Notes: a model not told the origin generated them from the sequence alone. A DNA stretch of 32,593 bases from Candidatus Wildermuthbacteria bacterium RIFOXYD1_FULL_50_12 (GCA_001825035.1 MHUO01000004.1:7160-39752); one strand, 5' to 3'. Positions 1 to 8,963 are shown, counted from the stretch's first letter. A program made the numbers and translations.

Positions 1-126
1 CCTCCGGATGCGATTCCGCTCCACTGCGCGCTTGGCGACTTTCTTGCTCACCACAATCTTTATCTGCGGGCGCGCCGCCTGCGCCCCATTCTCTATCTTC
101 AAGAGAAGCCCGTCCTCCCGCGTCAT
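1..126 (-). CDS. rnpA: Ribonuclease P protein component, N-terminal part (runs off window start)
   Basis: Reverse strand reads [42 protein letters not shown]..., matching the RnpA 'VSKKVxKxAVxRNRIRR' signature; ATGA overlap with the rpmH stop; canonical rpmH-rnpA order. Confidence 0.9.
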   Translation of the reverse strand, partial: MTREDGLLLKIENGAQAARPQIKIVVSKKVAKRAVERNRIRR

Positions 127-257
127 ACCGTAAGCTTTTTTCTTCCTTTTCTTCGCCGGCGCGCCAGGACATTCTTGCCACCCTTCGATTTGGCGCGTTT
201 CAGAAAACCATGGGTTCTCTTGCGCTTTTTCTTTCTGGGCTGATATGTAATACTCAT
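123..257 (-). CDS. rpmH: 50S ribosomal protein L34
   Basis: Reverse-strand 44 aa [44 protein letters not shown], classic L34. Confidence 0.96.
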   Translation of the reverse strand: MSITYQPRKKKRKRTHGFLKRAKSKGGKNVLARRRRKGRKKLTV

Positions 258-271
258 AAAGCCATAAGGGT

Positions 272-300
272 AGTATAGTAGAAAGTGGGGCAAAGGTCAA
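272..300 (-). promoter_or_regulatory. rpmH promoter (TTGACC-17-TATACT)
   Basis: On the minus strand, TTGACC (295-300), 17-nt spacer, TATACT (272-277), located 14 nt upstream of the rpmH ATG. Confidence 0.7.
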
Positions 301-345
301 TTTATCCAATTTTTACCCATGTTATCCACGCGTTATCAACAAGGG
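301..345. promoter_or_regulatory. DnaA-box-like cluster upstream of dnaA (putative origin, left part)
   Basis: TTATCCAAT (302-310), TTATCCACG (322-330) and TTATCAACA (333-341), each close to TTATNCACA, in the rpmH-dnaA intergenic region. Confidence 0.6.
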
Positions 346-382
346 CAAGTTTTTTGAGCTTATTTTTGCACCTTTGTTGGTA

Positions 383-391
383 TGCTATAAT
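383..391 (+). promoter_or_regulatory. Extended -10 promoter of dnaA (TGcTATAAT)
   Basis: TGCTATAAT ends 8 nt before the dnaA ATG at 400; the expected TSS is essentially at the start codon. Confidence 0.6.
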
Positions 392-399
392 AAGGTCCT

Positions 400-1764
400 A
401 TGAGCAACGAGGAGCTTTGGCAAGCCGTACTTGCGCAACTTCAGTTTCAGATATCGCCCGCAAACTTTGCCACCTGGCTCAAAAATACCTACATCCTCTC
501 GAAAAAAGACGGGGAGCTTCTCATTTCCGTCCCCAACAATTTCTCCAAGGAATGGCTTGAGAACAAGTATAACAAACCCATTTTCCGCATTATCCGCGAG
601 CTGGATGGGGAAATACGCGAACTCAGATATACGGTCGGCGCGCCTCCTCAGCAACCCAAACCCGCTCAACCGACGCAACGCGCTGCGGTGAGCGCTCCTC
701 CCACCCCTCAACTTGAGTTAGAGGAGCTTAAAATTGACCACGCGACCAACCTGAACCCAAAATATACGTTTGATACGTTTGTGGTTGGGCCGTTCAACGA
801 GCTGGCTCATGCGGCCTCTCTCGCCATTTGCAAAACCCCGGGCTCTGTTTACAATCCCTTTTTCGTATACGGTGGGGTGGGTCTTGGGAAGACCCACCTG
901 CTGCAGGCGATCGGCGGGAAAATCGCAGAGGGCTTTGCCGAAAAGCGAATACGGTATATGACCTCGGAGCGCTTCACCACGGGCGTGGTATCTGCAATCC
1001 GCAACCATGCCATGGACAATTTCCGTTCCCTCTACCGGGAACTTGATGTCCTCATCATAGATGATATCCAGTTTCTCGCGGGGAAAGACAAGACGCAAGA
1101 AGAGTTGTTCCACACGTTCAACGCCCTGTACGAAAGGGGTAAACAAATTATTTTTTCTTCGGACCGCCCGCCAAAATCAATCCCCGCCATGGAAGAACGT
1201 CTTCGCTCGCGTTTTGAGGGAGGGATGATCGCGGATATCAGCAACCCCGATTTTGAGTCGCGCCTCGCCATCCTAAAAACAAAGATCGCAGAATATAATA
1301 TAGAGGTTGCAGATGACGTATGCGAGTATATTGTGTCCCACATTCAGCGGAATATCCGAGAGCTGGAAGGAGCTCTTAACCGCCTCCTTGCTTTCCATCG
1401 GCTCAACAATAAAACCCCCACCCTCCAAGAAGCGCGCACCCTTCTGCGCAGCGTAATCCAGAACCCGAGCAGGGTGGTGAGCCCCAAAAAGATTATGCAA
1501 ACGGTTGCGGAGTTTTATGACTTAAAAGAAAGGGAGATCATCGCCATTTCCCGGAAAAAAGAGGTGGTAAGGCCGCGTCAAATTGCAATGTACCTGCTCA
1601 GAGAAGAGCTTAAAAGCTCCTATCCTCTAATCGGAAAGAGGTTCGGGGGGAAAGACCACACTACGGCCATTTATGCTTGCGAAAAGATTTCAAAGGAAAT
1701 ACAAGAGTCAGAATCCTTTTTTGACGAAATCAACTTAATAAAACAGCGGATATACAATGGATAG
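400..1764 (+). CDS. dnaA: Chromosomal replication initiator protein DnaA
   Basis: 454 aa; Walker A GGVGLGKTHL, Walker B LDVLIIDDIQFLAGK, C-terminal HTH signature FGGKDHTTAIYACEKI. Confidence 0.98.
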   Translation: MSNEELWQAVLAQLQFQISPANFATWLKNTYILSKKDGELLISVPNNFSKEWLENKYNKPIFRIIRELDGEIRELRYTVGAPPQQPKPAQPTQRAAVSAPPTPQLELEELKIDHATNLNPKYTFDTFVVGPFNELAHAASLAICKTPGSVYNPFFVYGGVGLGKTHLLQAIGGKIAEGFAEKRIRYMTSERFTTGVVSAIRNHAMDNFRSLYRELDVLIIDDIQFLAGKDKTQEELFHTFNALYERGKQIIFSSDRPPKSIPAMEERLRSRFEGGMIADISNPDFESRLAILKTKIAEYNIEVADDVCEYIVSHIQRNIRELEGALNRLLAFHRLNNKTPTLQEARTLLRSVIQNPSRVVSPKKIMQTVAEFYDLKEREIIAISRKKEVVRPRQIAMYLLREELKSSYPLIGKRFGGKDHTTAIYACEKISKEIQESESFFDEINLIKQRIYNG

Positions 1765-1941
1765 GGCTGTGGAGAAGGGGGGCGGCAGAATGTTTCCGTG
1801 GATCCCCTTACGGTATCCCTGTTTTATCCCCAACTACGCAGAGGCGTGCATAGCGCGGACAGCGAAGAACATTCCCTTTTTCCACAAATCCACAAACACA
1901 ACAACAACAAACAAGTTTAGATATCTTTATTACTATTTGTT
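1765..1941. promoter_or_regulatory. dnaA-dnaN intergenic region, putative origin unwinding region
   Basis: DnaA-box-like TTATCCCCA (1824-1832), TTTTCCACA (1878-1886), AAATCCACA (1886-1894), then a run of ACA trinucleotides (about 1898-1913) and an AT-rich tract (1915-1941). Confidence 0.5.
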
Positions 1942-3069
1942 ATGGAGACCACTGTGTTAAAAGCACTCCTCAAAGAAGGGCTTGAAATTGCCAATCGCAT
2001 CGCGGTGCGCTCTACTCAGCTTCCCATATTGAGCAATGTATTATTATCCGTGGAAAAAGAAAAAGTGCAGCTTTCTGCGACGGATTTGCAAATAGGCGTT
2101 GTGTACCGGTTTTTGGGAACAACACGCGCGGGAGGGGCAGTGGTATTCCCGGGGCACCCCCTATCTGCATTGCTGTCTATTTCTTCAGGCGAGCAGGTTT
2201 CTCTTTTATCCAAAGATCGGCGCTTGTCGGTTACAACTGGGGAGCATAGAGCAACTCTTCAAGCGCTTGACGCAGAAGAGTTCCCCATTATTCCATCTCC
2301 CCAGGAATCAGAGCTCCTTACGGAGATAGACACTGCAACCGTGTGCCGCGCCTTAAGCCAAGTGGTGGGGATGACGGGTCAAAGTCAAGCAAGGCCAGAA
2401 ATTTCTGGCGTCCTGTTTACGGTAATGGGGAAGACAGCTTCTGCGGCGGCAACTGACAGCTTTCGTTTGGCAGAGCGTAGGTTTTCCCTGGAGAAAGAGA
2501 CGGGCAGAGAGCAAAGCTTCATCTTGCCCGCAAAGACCGTCCGAGAGCTCATCACGATTTTGGGGGAGCGTCCCGGCAGGGCGGAGCTTTACCTCTCTCC
2601 TGCCCAGGTAGCGTTCGTGTACGAAGCAAAAGAAAACCCTTCCCGACTGCGCATCCAGATCGTATCGCGGCTCATTGAAGGGGAATACCCGCGCTATCAA
2701 GAGGTTATCCCCGCCTCTCACAAGACCCTGGTCTCCCTAGGGAAAAACGAATTCCTCAATCATTTGAGAGCCACAGGAATTTTTGCTGGTAAGGCCCAAG
2801 AGGTGCGGCTTCTCGCCGACCCCCGGAAAAAAGCAATAGAATTCTTCTCCGAAAACAAAGAGGCCGGAAGTCACCGCTCGGCGCTGAGGGCCGAGGTAGA
2901 GGGCGATTCTGTGGAGGTGGCGTTCAACTGGAGATTTTTGATGGAAGGATTGGTGCAAATGCGCGGCGAGCGCGTGGAGTTTGCATTAAACGGAGAAGAC
3001 GGAGCCGCTCTTCTGCGCCCCTCAGAGCAGGAAGGGTATCTCTACGTACTCATGCCCATCAAGGCGTAA
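1942..3069 (+). CDS. dnaN: DNA polymerase III beta subunit (sliding clamp)
   Basis: 375 aa following dnaA; beta-clamp sequence, e.g. SRLIEGEYPRYQEVIP; C-terminus YLYVLMPIKA. Confidence 0.96.
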   Translation: METTVLKALLKEGLEIANRIAVRSTQLPILSNVLLSVEKEKVQLSATDLQIGVVYRFLGTTRAGGAVVFPGHPLSALLSISSGEQVSLLSKDRRLSVTTGEHRATLQALDAEEFPIIPSPQESELLTEIDTATVCRALSQVVGMTGQSQARPEISGVLFTVMGKTASAAATDSFRLAERRFSLEKETGREQSFILPAKTVRELITILGERPGRAELYLSPAQVAFVYEAKENPSRLRIQIVSRLIEGEYPRYQEVIPASHKTLVSLGKNEFLNHLRATGIFAGKAQEVRLLADPRKKAIEFFSENKEAGSHRSALRAEVEGDSVEVAFNWRFLMEGLVQMRGERVEFALNGEDGAALLRPSEQEGYLYVLMPIKA

Positions 3070-5017
3070 TGCCGGCGGATCTCAAAGAGGGGGAGGCGAA
3101 GGCATAGGTCATAACCCGGTTCCATATGGGGGCCGCAAGCGCGACGCCCGGCTCCCGGAGCGTCGGCGAGTTGTCGTTATTCCCCGCCCAGACGCCCACC
3201 ACAAGGTTTGCGGTGTACCCGAGAGTCCATCCGTCGCGGAACTCCTGGGTAGTCCCGGTTTTAACGGCGACAGGAGCAGAGGCAGAGGGGATGAAGAGAA
3301 GGGAGCGTTCTCCAAAAACCGGCGCGCGGGCTTCGTTGTCGGACAAAATACCTGTAATAAGATGGGCGATCTCCGGAGGGAGAACGCGAATGGGAGTATT
3401 TTGGTTTTTCCCCAGCATGTTCCCACGAGCGTCTTGGATGGAAAGAATGGCTACGGGAGGAGTTTTCTGCCCTTCCGCGGCGAAAACTCCGTACGCAGAA
3501 GCCATATCAAGGAGCCGAACCTCCCCGCCTCCCAGCACGAGCGCTGGGCCGTAGAACGAGGGGTCGCGGAGCGTGCCAATTCCCAGGGTTTTTGCAAAAT
3601 CTACACTCTCCTGAACCCCCGCCATATCCACGAGCACCTTGATTGAAGGGATGTTGAGGGATTGAGCCAGGGCTTGACGCAACGTTACTTCTCCGCGAAA
3701 CCTTCCGTCATAGTTTTGGGGGATGTATTCTTTTCCGCCCCACACTCCGAAGTTCGTGGGCTCATCCACGACCACTGTTTCGTCGGTTGCGCCGTTCTGA
3801 AAGGCGAGCGCGTACACAAAGGGTTTAAACGCAGAGCCCGGCTGGCGTCCTTGCCGGTAGGTTGCCACATTCACCTTTGGGTCAAAGAGGCAATCCTTGC
3901 CCGACGCGCAGCCCTCCGGGTAAGAGGAAGCGAACCAGTCCTTGGAACCCACCATTGCCAAAATCTCCCCGTCCCGAGGGTTGAGCGCAACAAGAGCCGC
4001 GTTGTGCGCCCCGAACGCGACATTCTGTTGAGCCACCTCTTTCACTGCCTGCTCTGCTTGCTGCTGAAGTTCCCAATCCAAGGAAGTGATAACGCGTAGC
4101 CCCTGTTCTCGCACAAACTCTTCCCCATACCGCTTCATGAGGTCGTCCAGTACGTAGAGCACAAAGTGAGGGGCGCGAATGGTGATGGAGGCGTCTTGGA
4201 AGACGAGCGGCTCCGCTTTCGCCGCCTCCGCCTCTTCTTGCGCGGCAAAGCCCTCCTCTACCATGCGCGAGAGCACATGATCTTTGCGCGCGAGAAGAGT
4301 GTCTTTATGGGGGCCATATGGCGAATAATAGGTGGGTGCCTGGATAAGGGCGGCGAGCACGGCGGACTCCGCAAGGGTTAGGTCTTTTGGATGTTTTTGG
4401 AAGTAGAGCTCACTTGCCGCGCCAACGCCGTATGCGGTTGACCCGAAGGGAATTTGATTAAGGTAGAAAGTCAGGATTTCTTCTTTTGAGTATCGGCGCT
4501 CCAGTTCCAAAGCGAGAACCAGTTCGCGTATCTTTCTTGGGATCGTTTTTTCTTTCGTCAAAAAAGAATTGCGCGCAAGCTGCTGCGTGATGGTAGATCC
4601 GCCCGGCTTTTGGAATTGCGACTCGCGAAGCCCAAGATTTATCAAGAAAGCCCTTCCTATCCCCTTTAGACTTATGCCTTTGTGGCTGTAAAACTCCGCA
4701 TCCTCGATGGCAATGACCGCCTGCTGGAGATGAAGGGGGATATCTTTAAGAGGGACTACTTGCCGCTTCTCTTCTCCGTACACTTCGTATAAAAGAACTT
4801 TGCCCGCGCGGTCATAAATTTTCGTGGGTTGGGCAAGGACAGCCTCGCTGAGACGCTCTGGCCGGGGGAGATCTTTTGCATAGTAAATAAACGTACCAAA
4901 CCCTACCACGGGAATAATGAGGAGCGTAAAGACGGCTGCTTGGAGCATGATGAGGGCCCACTTTTTCTTTGGCGCCCCCTTTTGGTAGATTTTTTTGTAA
5001 TGGCGCGATTTTGACAT
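3059..5017 (-). CDS. Class A penicillin-binding protein (transglycosylase/transpeptidase, PBP1 family)
   Basis: GT51 motifs (AIEDAEFYSHKGIS, GGSTITQQLARN), transpeptidase SxxK in GSAFKPFVYA, KTGT in VAVKTGTTQEFRDGW; start taken at MSKSRHYKK (an alternative ATG exists at 5041). Confidence 0.93.
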   Translation of the reverse strand: MSKSRHYKKIYQKGAPKKKWALIMLQAAVFTLLIIPVVGFGTFIYYAKDLPRPERLSEAVLAQPTKIYDRAGKVLLYEVYGEEKRQVVPLKDIPLHLQQAVIAIEDAEFYSHKGISLKGIGRAFLINLGLRESQFQKPGGSTITQQLARNSFLTKEKTIPRKIRELVLALELERRYSKEEILTFYLNQIPFGSTAYGVGAASELYFQKHPKDLTLAESAVLAALIQAPTYYSPYGPHKDTLLARKDHVLSRMVEEGFAAQEEAEAAKAEPLVFQDASITIRAPHFVLYVLDDLMKRYGEEFVREQGLRVITSLDWELQQQAEQAVKEVAQQNVAFGAHNAALVALNPRDGEILAMVGSKDWFASSYPEGCASGKDCLFDPKVNVATYRQGRQPGSAFKPFVYALAFQNGATDETVVVDEPTNFGVWGGKEYIPQNYDGRFRGEVTLRQALAQSLNIPSIKVLVDMAGVQESVDFAKTLGIGTLRDPSFYGPALVLGGGEVRLLDMASAYGVFAAEGQKTPPVAILSIQDARGNMLGKNQNTPIRVLPPEIAHLITGILSDNEARAPVFGERSLLFIPSASAPVAVKTGTTQEFRDGWTLGYTANLVVGVWAGNNDNSPTLREPGVALAAPIWNRVMTYAFASPSLRSAGITP

Positions 5018-5094
5018 GGTTGCCTGTTTTATGCGTAGCATTTTTTCCCGCCCCTTTCAAGCGCGCGTTTTATAATTTATGATACACTAATCGT

Positions 5095-6297
5095 ATGGGA
5101 AAGCGTCGTCTGACAATATCGGAGGTTTTAACTCGGGGGGTGGAACGCATTTATCCTAGCTACAATGCGCTGGGGAGTGTTTTGGGGGCCGGTAAAAAAC
5201 TTAGGATTTACCACGGCATTGACCCGACAGGCAAGCTGCACATAGGGCATTTGGTGAGCTTAAGAAAGTTGCGTGAATTTCAAGACTTAGGGCACGAGAT
5301 TATTGTGCTGATAGGTGATTTTACGGCCACGATTGGAGACCCAACCGGCAAAGGAATGACGAGGAAGCCGCTTACCCGCGCGCAGGTTTTGGCGTACGCC
5401 AAGGGCTACAAGAAACAGATTGGCAAAATTCTAGACCTTCAAAAATCAAACATCAGGTTTTTACACAATGAACAGTGGGCCAGCAAGCTAAAACCCAAAG
5501 ACATGCTTGAGTTGGCCTCCAAATTTACTGTTGCGGGACTGCTCGAAAGAGACATGTTCCAAGAAAGAATAAAAGCCGGGAAAGACATTCGTGTCCACGA
5601 GTTTTTGTATCCAATATTTCAGGCCTACGACAGCGTGACAATGGATGTTGATCTTGAGGTGGGAGGGAACGATCAAACGTTCAATATGTTAGCGGGTAGG
5701 GCGCTATTGAAAAAAGTAAAAAACAAAGAAAAATTTGTCTTGGCCCTAAAACTATTAACCGATTCATCTGGTAAAAAAATGGGGAAAAGCGAAGGCAATT
5801 TAATATCCCTTGATGAGAAACCCGGCGAAATGTATGGCAAAATTATGGCCTGGCCTGACGAACGCATTGTATTGGGACTCGAGGTTCTTACCGATATTCC
5901 CCAGAAAGAGATTGGAGAGATGCAGCAGCGGATTAAATCAAAAAAACTTAATCCGCGCGAAGCAAAGGCCAGACTAGCTAGGGAAGTTGTTGCTACTTGC
6001 CACGGTCCCAGAGTAGCTTCTCTGGCAGAAAAAGAATTTGCACGGGTGTTCCGGCTAAAACAAACCCCGAGGAATATTCCAGCCCACTTCCTTACAAAAA
6101 AGAAACTAAAACTTGTTGAACTTCTTACGCAAACGAAACTCGCCTCCTCGAAGTCAGAGGCGAGACGACTCGTGTTGCAGGGGGGAGTGAAGATCGATGG
6201 CGTTGTTCAAAACGACTGGGATAAAATCATTGCTTCCGTAAAGGGTGCGGTGTTGCAGGTGGGGAAGAGGAGGTTTGTAAGAATTTCCAAGGGGTAG
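5095..6297 (+). CDS. tyrS: Tyrosyl-tRNA synthetase
   Basis: 400 aa; GIDPTGKLHIGHLVSL (HIGH motif), KKMGKSEGN (KMSKS-type), QAYDSVTMDVDLEVGGNDQ, C-terminal S4-like domain. Confidence 0.95.
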   Translation: MGKRRLTISEVLTRGVERIYPSYNALGSVLGAGKKLRIYHGIDPTGKLHIGHLVSLRKLREFQDLGHEIIVLIGDFTATIGDPTGKGMTRKPLTRAQVLAYAKGYKKQIGKILDLQKSNIRFLHNEQWASKLKPKDMLELASKFTVAGLLERDMFQERIKAGKDIRVHEFLYPIFQAYDSVTMDVDLEVGGNDQTFNMLAGRALLKKVKNKEKFVLALKLLTDSSGKKMGKSEGNLISLDEKPGEMYGKIMAWPDERIVLGLEVLTDIPQKEIGEMQQRIKSKKLNPREAKARLAREVVATCHGPRVASLAEKEFARVFRLKQTPRNIPAHFLTKKKLKLVELLTQTKLASSKSEARRLVLQGGVKIDGVVQNDWDKIIASVKGAVLQVGKRRFVRISKG

Positions 6298-6310
6298 GGG
6301 GGAGAACAAA

Positions 6311-6340
6311 GAGAAAAGCGCCCGCACGGGCGCTTTTCTC
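6311..6340. terminator. Intrinsic terminator hairpin between tyrS and the convergent small ORF
   Basis: Perfect inverted repeat GAGAAAAGCGCCC-gcac-GGGCGCTTTTCTC, T-rich on both strands (possibly bidirectional). Confidence 0.75.
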
Positions 6341-6355
6341 TTCTTGAGTCAGAAA

Positions 6356-6508
6356 CTACGCAGCTTCTTTGCTGTCGCCCTCTTTCTCGCCATCTAGAAG
6401 GGCTTCTGGAGCAGGAGTTTCTTTTTCTTCACTCTCTTCGCCATCCAAGCGGCCGGAGGGCTTAGTTCCTCCTTCTTCACCATCAAGAGAAAAGATTGTC
6501 TCAATCAT
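6356..6508 (-). CDS. Small acidic repeat protein, hypothetical (50 aa)
   Basis: Not in the ORF track; minus-strand ATG...TAG gives MIETIFSLDGEEGGTKPSGRLDGEESEEKETPAPEALLDGEKEGDSKEAA with three LDGE(E/K) repeats; sits between a terminator (6311-6340) and a TTGACA-17-TACCAT promoter-like sequence at the ruvC stop. Confidence 0.5.
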   Translation of the reverse strand: MIETIFSLDGEEGGTKPSGRLDGEESEEKETPAPEALLDGEKEGDSKEAA

Positions 6509-6593
6509 AGTGTTTCTTCAGCTAAAATTAACAAACAGACCTTTCTCGAAATCTGCCCCCTATGGTAGCTCTTTTGGGAAGGGCTGTCAACCC

Positions 6594-7070
6594 TCAGCCC
6601 CTGAGCGCAAGAGAGCAGGCGATTGCCACGGCAAGGCCGTCTGCCGCATCATCTGGTTTCGGGATTGCCTCAAGGCGCAAAATCTCCTTCACCATATACT
6701 GCACCTGCTTCTTTTCCGCTCTTCCATACCCTGCGACAGCCATTTTTATCTGAAGAGGGGAAAACTCATAAGCCGGAATTTTGCGCTTCGCGAGCGCGAG
6801 AAGAGCTACGCCCCGGGCTTCGCTTACCGGCATTGCGGTTTTGAGGTTCTTAAAGAAGAATAAGCTTTCCACGGCCCCCGCGTCCGGTTTGGTCTTCACA
6901 AGGAGCGAAGACAGCTTTCGCTCTAAAATCAGAAGACGTTCTGCCCTGCTCTTTGTCCGGGGGGTCACGATACAGCCGTATTCGAGGCACTTGAGTTTGG
7001 TTCGAGGAAGCTTTTCAACCACGCCATAGCCGGTTCGTTCAGATCCCGGGTCAATCCCAAAAATGGTCAT
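6594..7070 (-). CDS. ruvC: Crossover junction endodeoxyribonuclease RuvC
   Basis: 158 aa; MTIFGIDPGSERTGYGVVE, AVESLFFFKNLKTAMPVSEARGVALLAL, DDAADGLAVAIA. Confidence 0.96.
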   Translation of the reverse strand: MTIFGIDPGSERTGYGVVEKLPRTKLKCLEYGCIVTPRTKSRAERLLILERKLSSLLVKTKPDAGAVESLFFFKNLKTAMPVSEARGVALLALAKRKIPAYEFSPLQIKMAVAGYGRAEKKQVQYMVKEILRLEAIPKPDDAADGLAVAIACSLALRG

Positions 7071-7783
7071 AGGTTTGAGTAAATGTCTTGAACGTCCTCT
7101 TGGTCATCCAGCGCCTCAAAAAGCCGTTCCGCAGCAGCTTGATCTTCCTCTGATATCCGAATATGCTCTTTGGGGACCCAATCCAAAGAGCTCGCGGCTT
7201 CCAGGCCCTTTTCTTGGAGTTTTTCTCTAATAGAGGCGAGAGCCGACGGATCTGCATATAAATCAAGGGCGTTATCGTGCCAATAAAGATCTTCGGCGCC
7301 GGCCTCTATCGCAAAAAGCTCTAATGCTTCCCGAGAGGATGGGCTTGTTTCTTTGAGCTCTACGGTGACCACGCCCCGGCGCTCAAACATCCAGCGTACC
7401 GCCCCTCCCTCCACCACCTTCCCAAGATTTCTTTGGAGGAGCTGCTTAATCTCCCCTATGGTGCGGTTCTTGTTGTCGGTGATTACTGAAATCAATAAGG
7501 CGATTCCTCCTGGCCCGTATGCCTCAATGAGCATTTCCTGAAGCTGTCCTACGCCTTCTCCCGCAGCCCGTTTCAGGGCTCTTTCCACGTTTTCTGTGGG
7601 CATGTTCGCAACCCTCGCTTTTTCTATAACGGTACGAAGCCGCGGGTTAGTCATAGGGTCGCTGCCGCCCTCTTTGGCTGCTATGGTGAGCTCTCTTGCC
7701 AATTTGGAAAACAGCTGACTTCGCTTTGCGTCAGCCAGCCCCTTCTTATGTTTAATTCCTGCCCAGTGGGAATGTCCGCTCAT
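7067..7783 (-). CDS. yebC: YebC/PmpR family protein
   Basis: MSGHSHWAGIKHKKGLADAKRSQLFSKLARELTIAAKEGGSDPMTNPRLRTVIEKAR; typical YebC; overlaps ruvC by 4 bp. Confidence 0.95.
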   Translation of the reverse strand: MSGHSHWAGIKHKKGLADAKRSQLFSKLARELTIAAKEGGSDPMTNPRLRTVIEKARVANMPTENVERALKRAAGEGVGQLQEMLIEAYGPGGIALLISVITDNKNRTIGEIKQLLQRNLGKVVEGGAVRWMFERRGVVTVELKETSPSSREALELFAIEAGAEDLYWHDNALDLYADPSALASIREKLQEKGLEAASSLDWVPKEHIRISEEDQAAAERLFEALDDQEDVQDIYSNL

Positions 7784-7791
7784 ACGTTATT

Positions 7792-8784
7792 TTATAACAA
7801 TTCTGGTCGGGGAGGGGAGATGTGAAGATGACGGAATGCCAAAGGAGTTGCGACTCTCCCTCGGGGCGTCCTTTCCAAAAGCCCGAGCTGGAGAAGATAG
7901 GGTTCGTTGAGGTCCAAAATAGTATCTGCGTCTTCAGACGCCGCCGAAGCCAACGCCTGGATTCCCACTGGCCTCCCGGCAAATTTATGGATGAGGGTTT
8001 CGAGGATTTTCCGGTCCGCGGGCTCCAAGCCCAGCTCGTCTATTCCGAGAAAAGAAAAGGCCTTTTCTGCGATCTCCCTTGTAATAGTACCCGATCCCTC
8101 TATTGTTGCAAAGTCGCGCACCCTTCTTAAAATACGATTTGCGATGCGGGGAGTATAGCGAGAACGCGCCGATATAAGGTGGAGGGCGTCTTCGTCAACG
8201 GGCATGCGCAGGAGCGAAGAAGAGCGACGAAGGATTTGTTTGATTTCCTCCTGGCTATAAAATTGGAGCTGGAAAATCGCGCCGAATCTATTTCGGAAAG
8301 GCGAGGGCAAAAGAGCCATACGCGTGGTGGCGCCAATCAGGGTGAAGCGCGGAAGGTCAAGGTCCATGGTGCGGGCCATGGGGCCCCTTCCCATGACAAG
8401 ATGGAGTTGGAACTCTTCAAGGGCCGGATAGAGCATTTCCATTACTGATTTTTGCATCCGATGACATTCATCCAAAAAGAGAATGTCTCCTTCTTCCAGG
8501 TTCGTGAGGAGAGACGCAAGATCGCCCGCCTTCTCAAGCGTGGGGCCTGTGCAGGTCTTTATGTGCGCTCCCAACTCATTTGCAATAACATGCGCAAGGG
8601 TGGTTTTCCCAAGACCGGGACTTCCGTAAAAAAGGAGGTGCTCAAGAGTATCCCGCCGCTTTTTCGCGGCCTCAATGATAACCCTGAGGTTATCTTTTAC
8701 CCCCTTTTGTCCTAGGTATTCGTCCCATCTCTGGGGGCGGAGATTTCTCTCCAGCGCCTCTTCCGCAGGGTCCTTGACAAACAT
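7792..8784 (-). CDS. ruvB: Holliday junction branch migration ATPase RuvB
   Basis: LRPQRWDEYLGQ, GSPGLGKTTLAHVIANELG, DILFLDECHR, IGATTRMALLPSPFRNRFG. Confidence 0.97.
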   Translation of the reverse strand: MFVKDPAEEALERNLRPQRWDEYLGQKGVKDNLRVIIEAAKKRRDTLEHLLFYGSPGLGKTTLAHVIANELGAHIKTCTGPTLEKAGDLASLLTNLEEGDILFLDECHRMQKSVMEMLYPALEEFQLHLVMGRGPMARTMDLDLPRFTLIGATTRMALLPSPFRNRFGAIFQLQFYSQEEIKQILRRSSSLLRMPVDEDALHLISARSRYTPRIANRILRRVRDFATIEGSGTITREIAEKAFSFLGIDELGLEPADRKILETLIHKFAGRPVGIQALASAASEDADTILDLNEPYLLQLGLLERTPRGRVATPLAFRHLHISPPRPELL

Positions 8785-8808
8785 TTTAGGATGGTTTATA
8801 ATAAGGAG

Positions 8809-8828
8809 GAATAGGACATGTCCTATTC
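8809..8828. promoter_or_regulatory. 20-bp perfect palindrome, operator candidate upstream of ruvB
   Basis: GAATAGGACATGTCCTATTC equals its own reverse complement; 24 bp lie between it and the ruvB ATG, overlapping the expected promoter. Confidence 0.55.
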
Positions 8829-8834
8829 TCTGTA

Positions 8835-8963
8835 ATAACCCCTCAAAGCTGGGGACCTGGAATTATTTTTGATGGGTAGCCCGGGTAATGCTGAGCTATT
8901 CCTCAAGATAACTCCACATTTGCGTTCCGAACACCAAATGGTCCCCGGCTTTGAGGGGTTTAT
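8835..8963. repeat. Structured inverted-repeat element (about 129 bp) between pilB and ruvB
   Basis: Left arm ATAACCCCTCAAAGCTGGGGACC (8835-8857) is the near-perfect reverse complement of right arm GGTCCCCGGCTTTGAGGGGTTTAT (8940-8963); the interior contains a second hairpin, CATTTGgTGTT-CGG-AACGCAAATG on the minus strand. Confidence 0.65.

Noticed and set aside
1757-1960. 67-aa ORF between dnaA and dnaN
   Set aside because: Covers the putative origin AT-rich/box region; sequence is not protein-like.
6369-7029. Several plus-strand ORFs (164, 63, 73, 82 aa) opposite ruvC and the acidic ORF
   Set aside because: Antisense frames; ruvC and the terminator/promoter layout explain the region.
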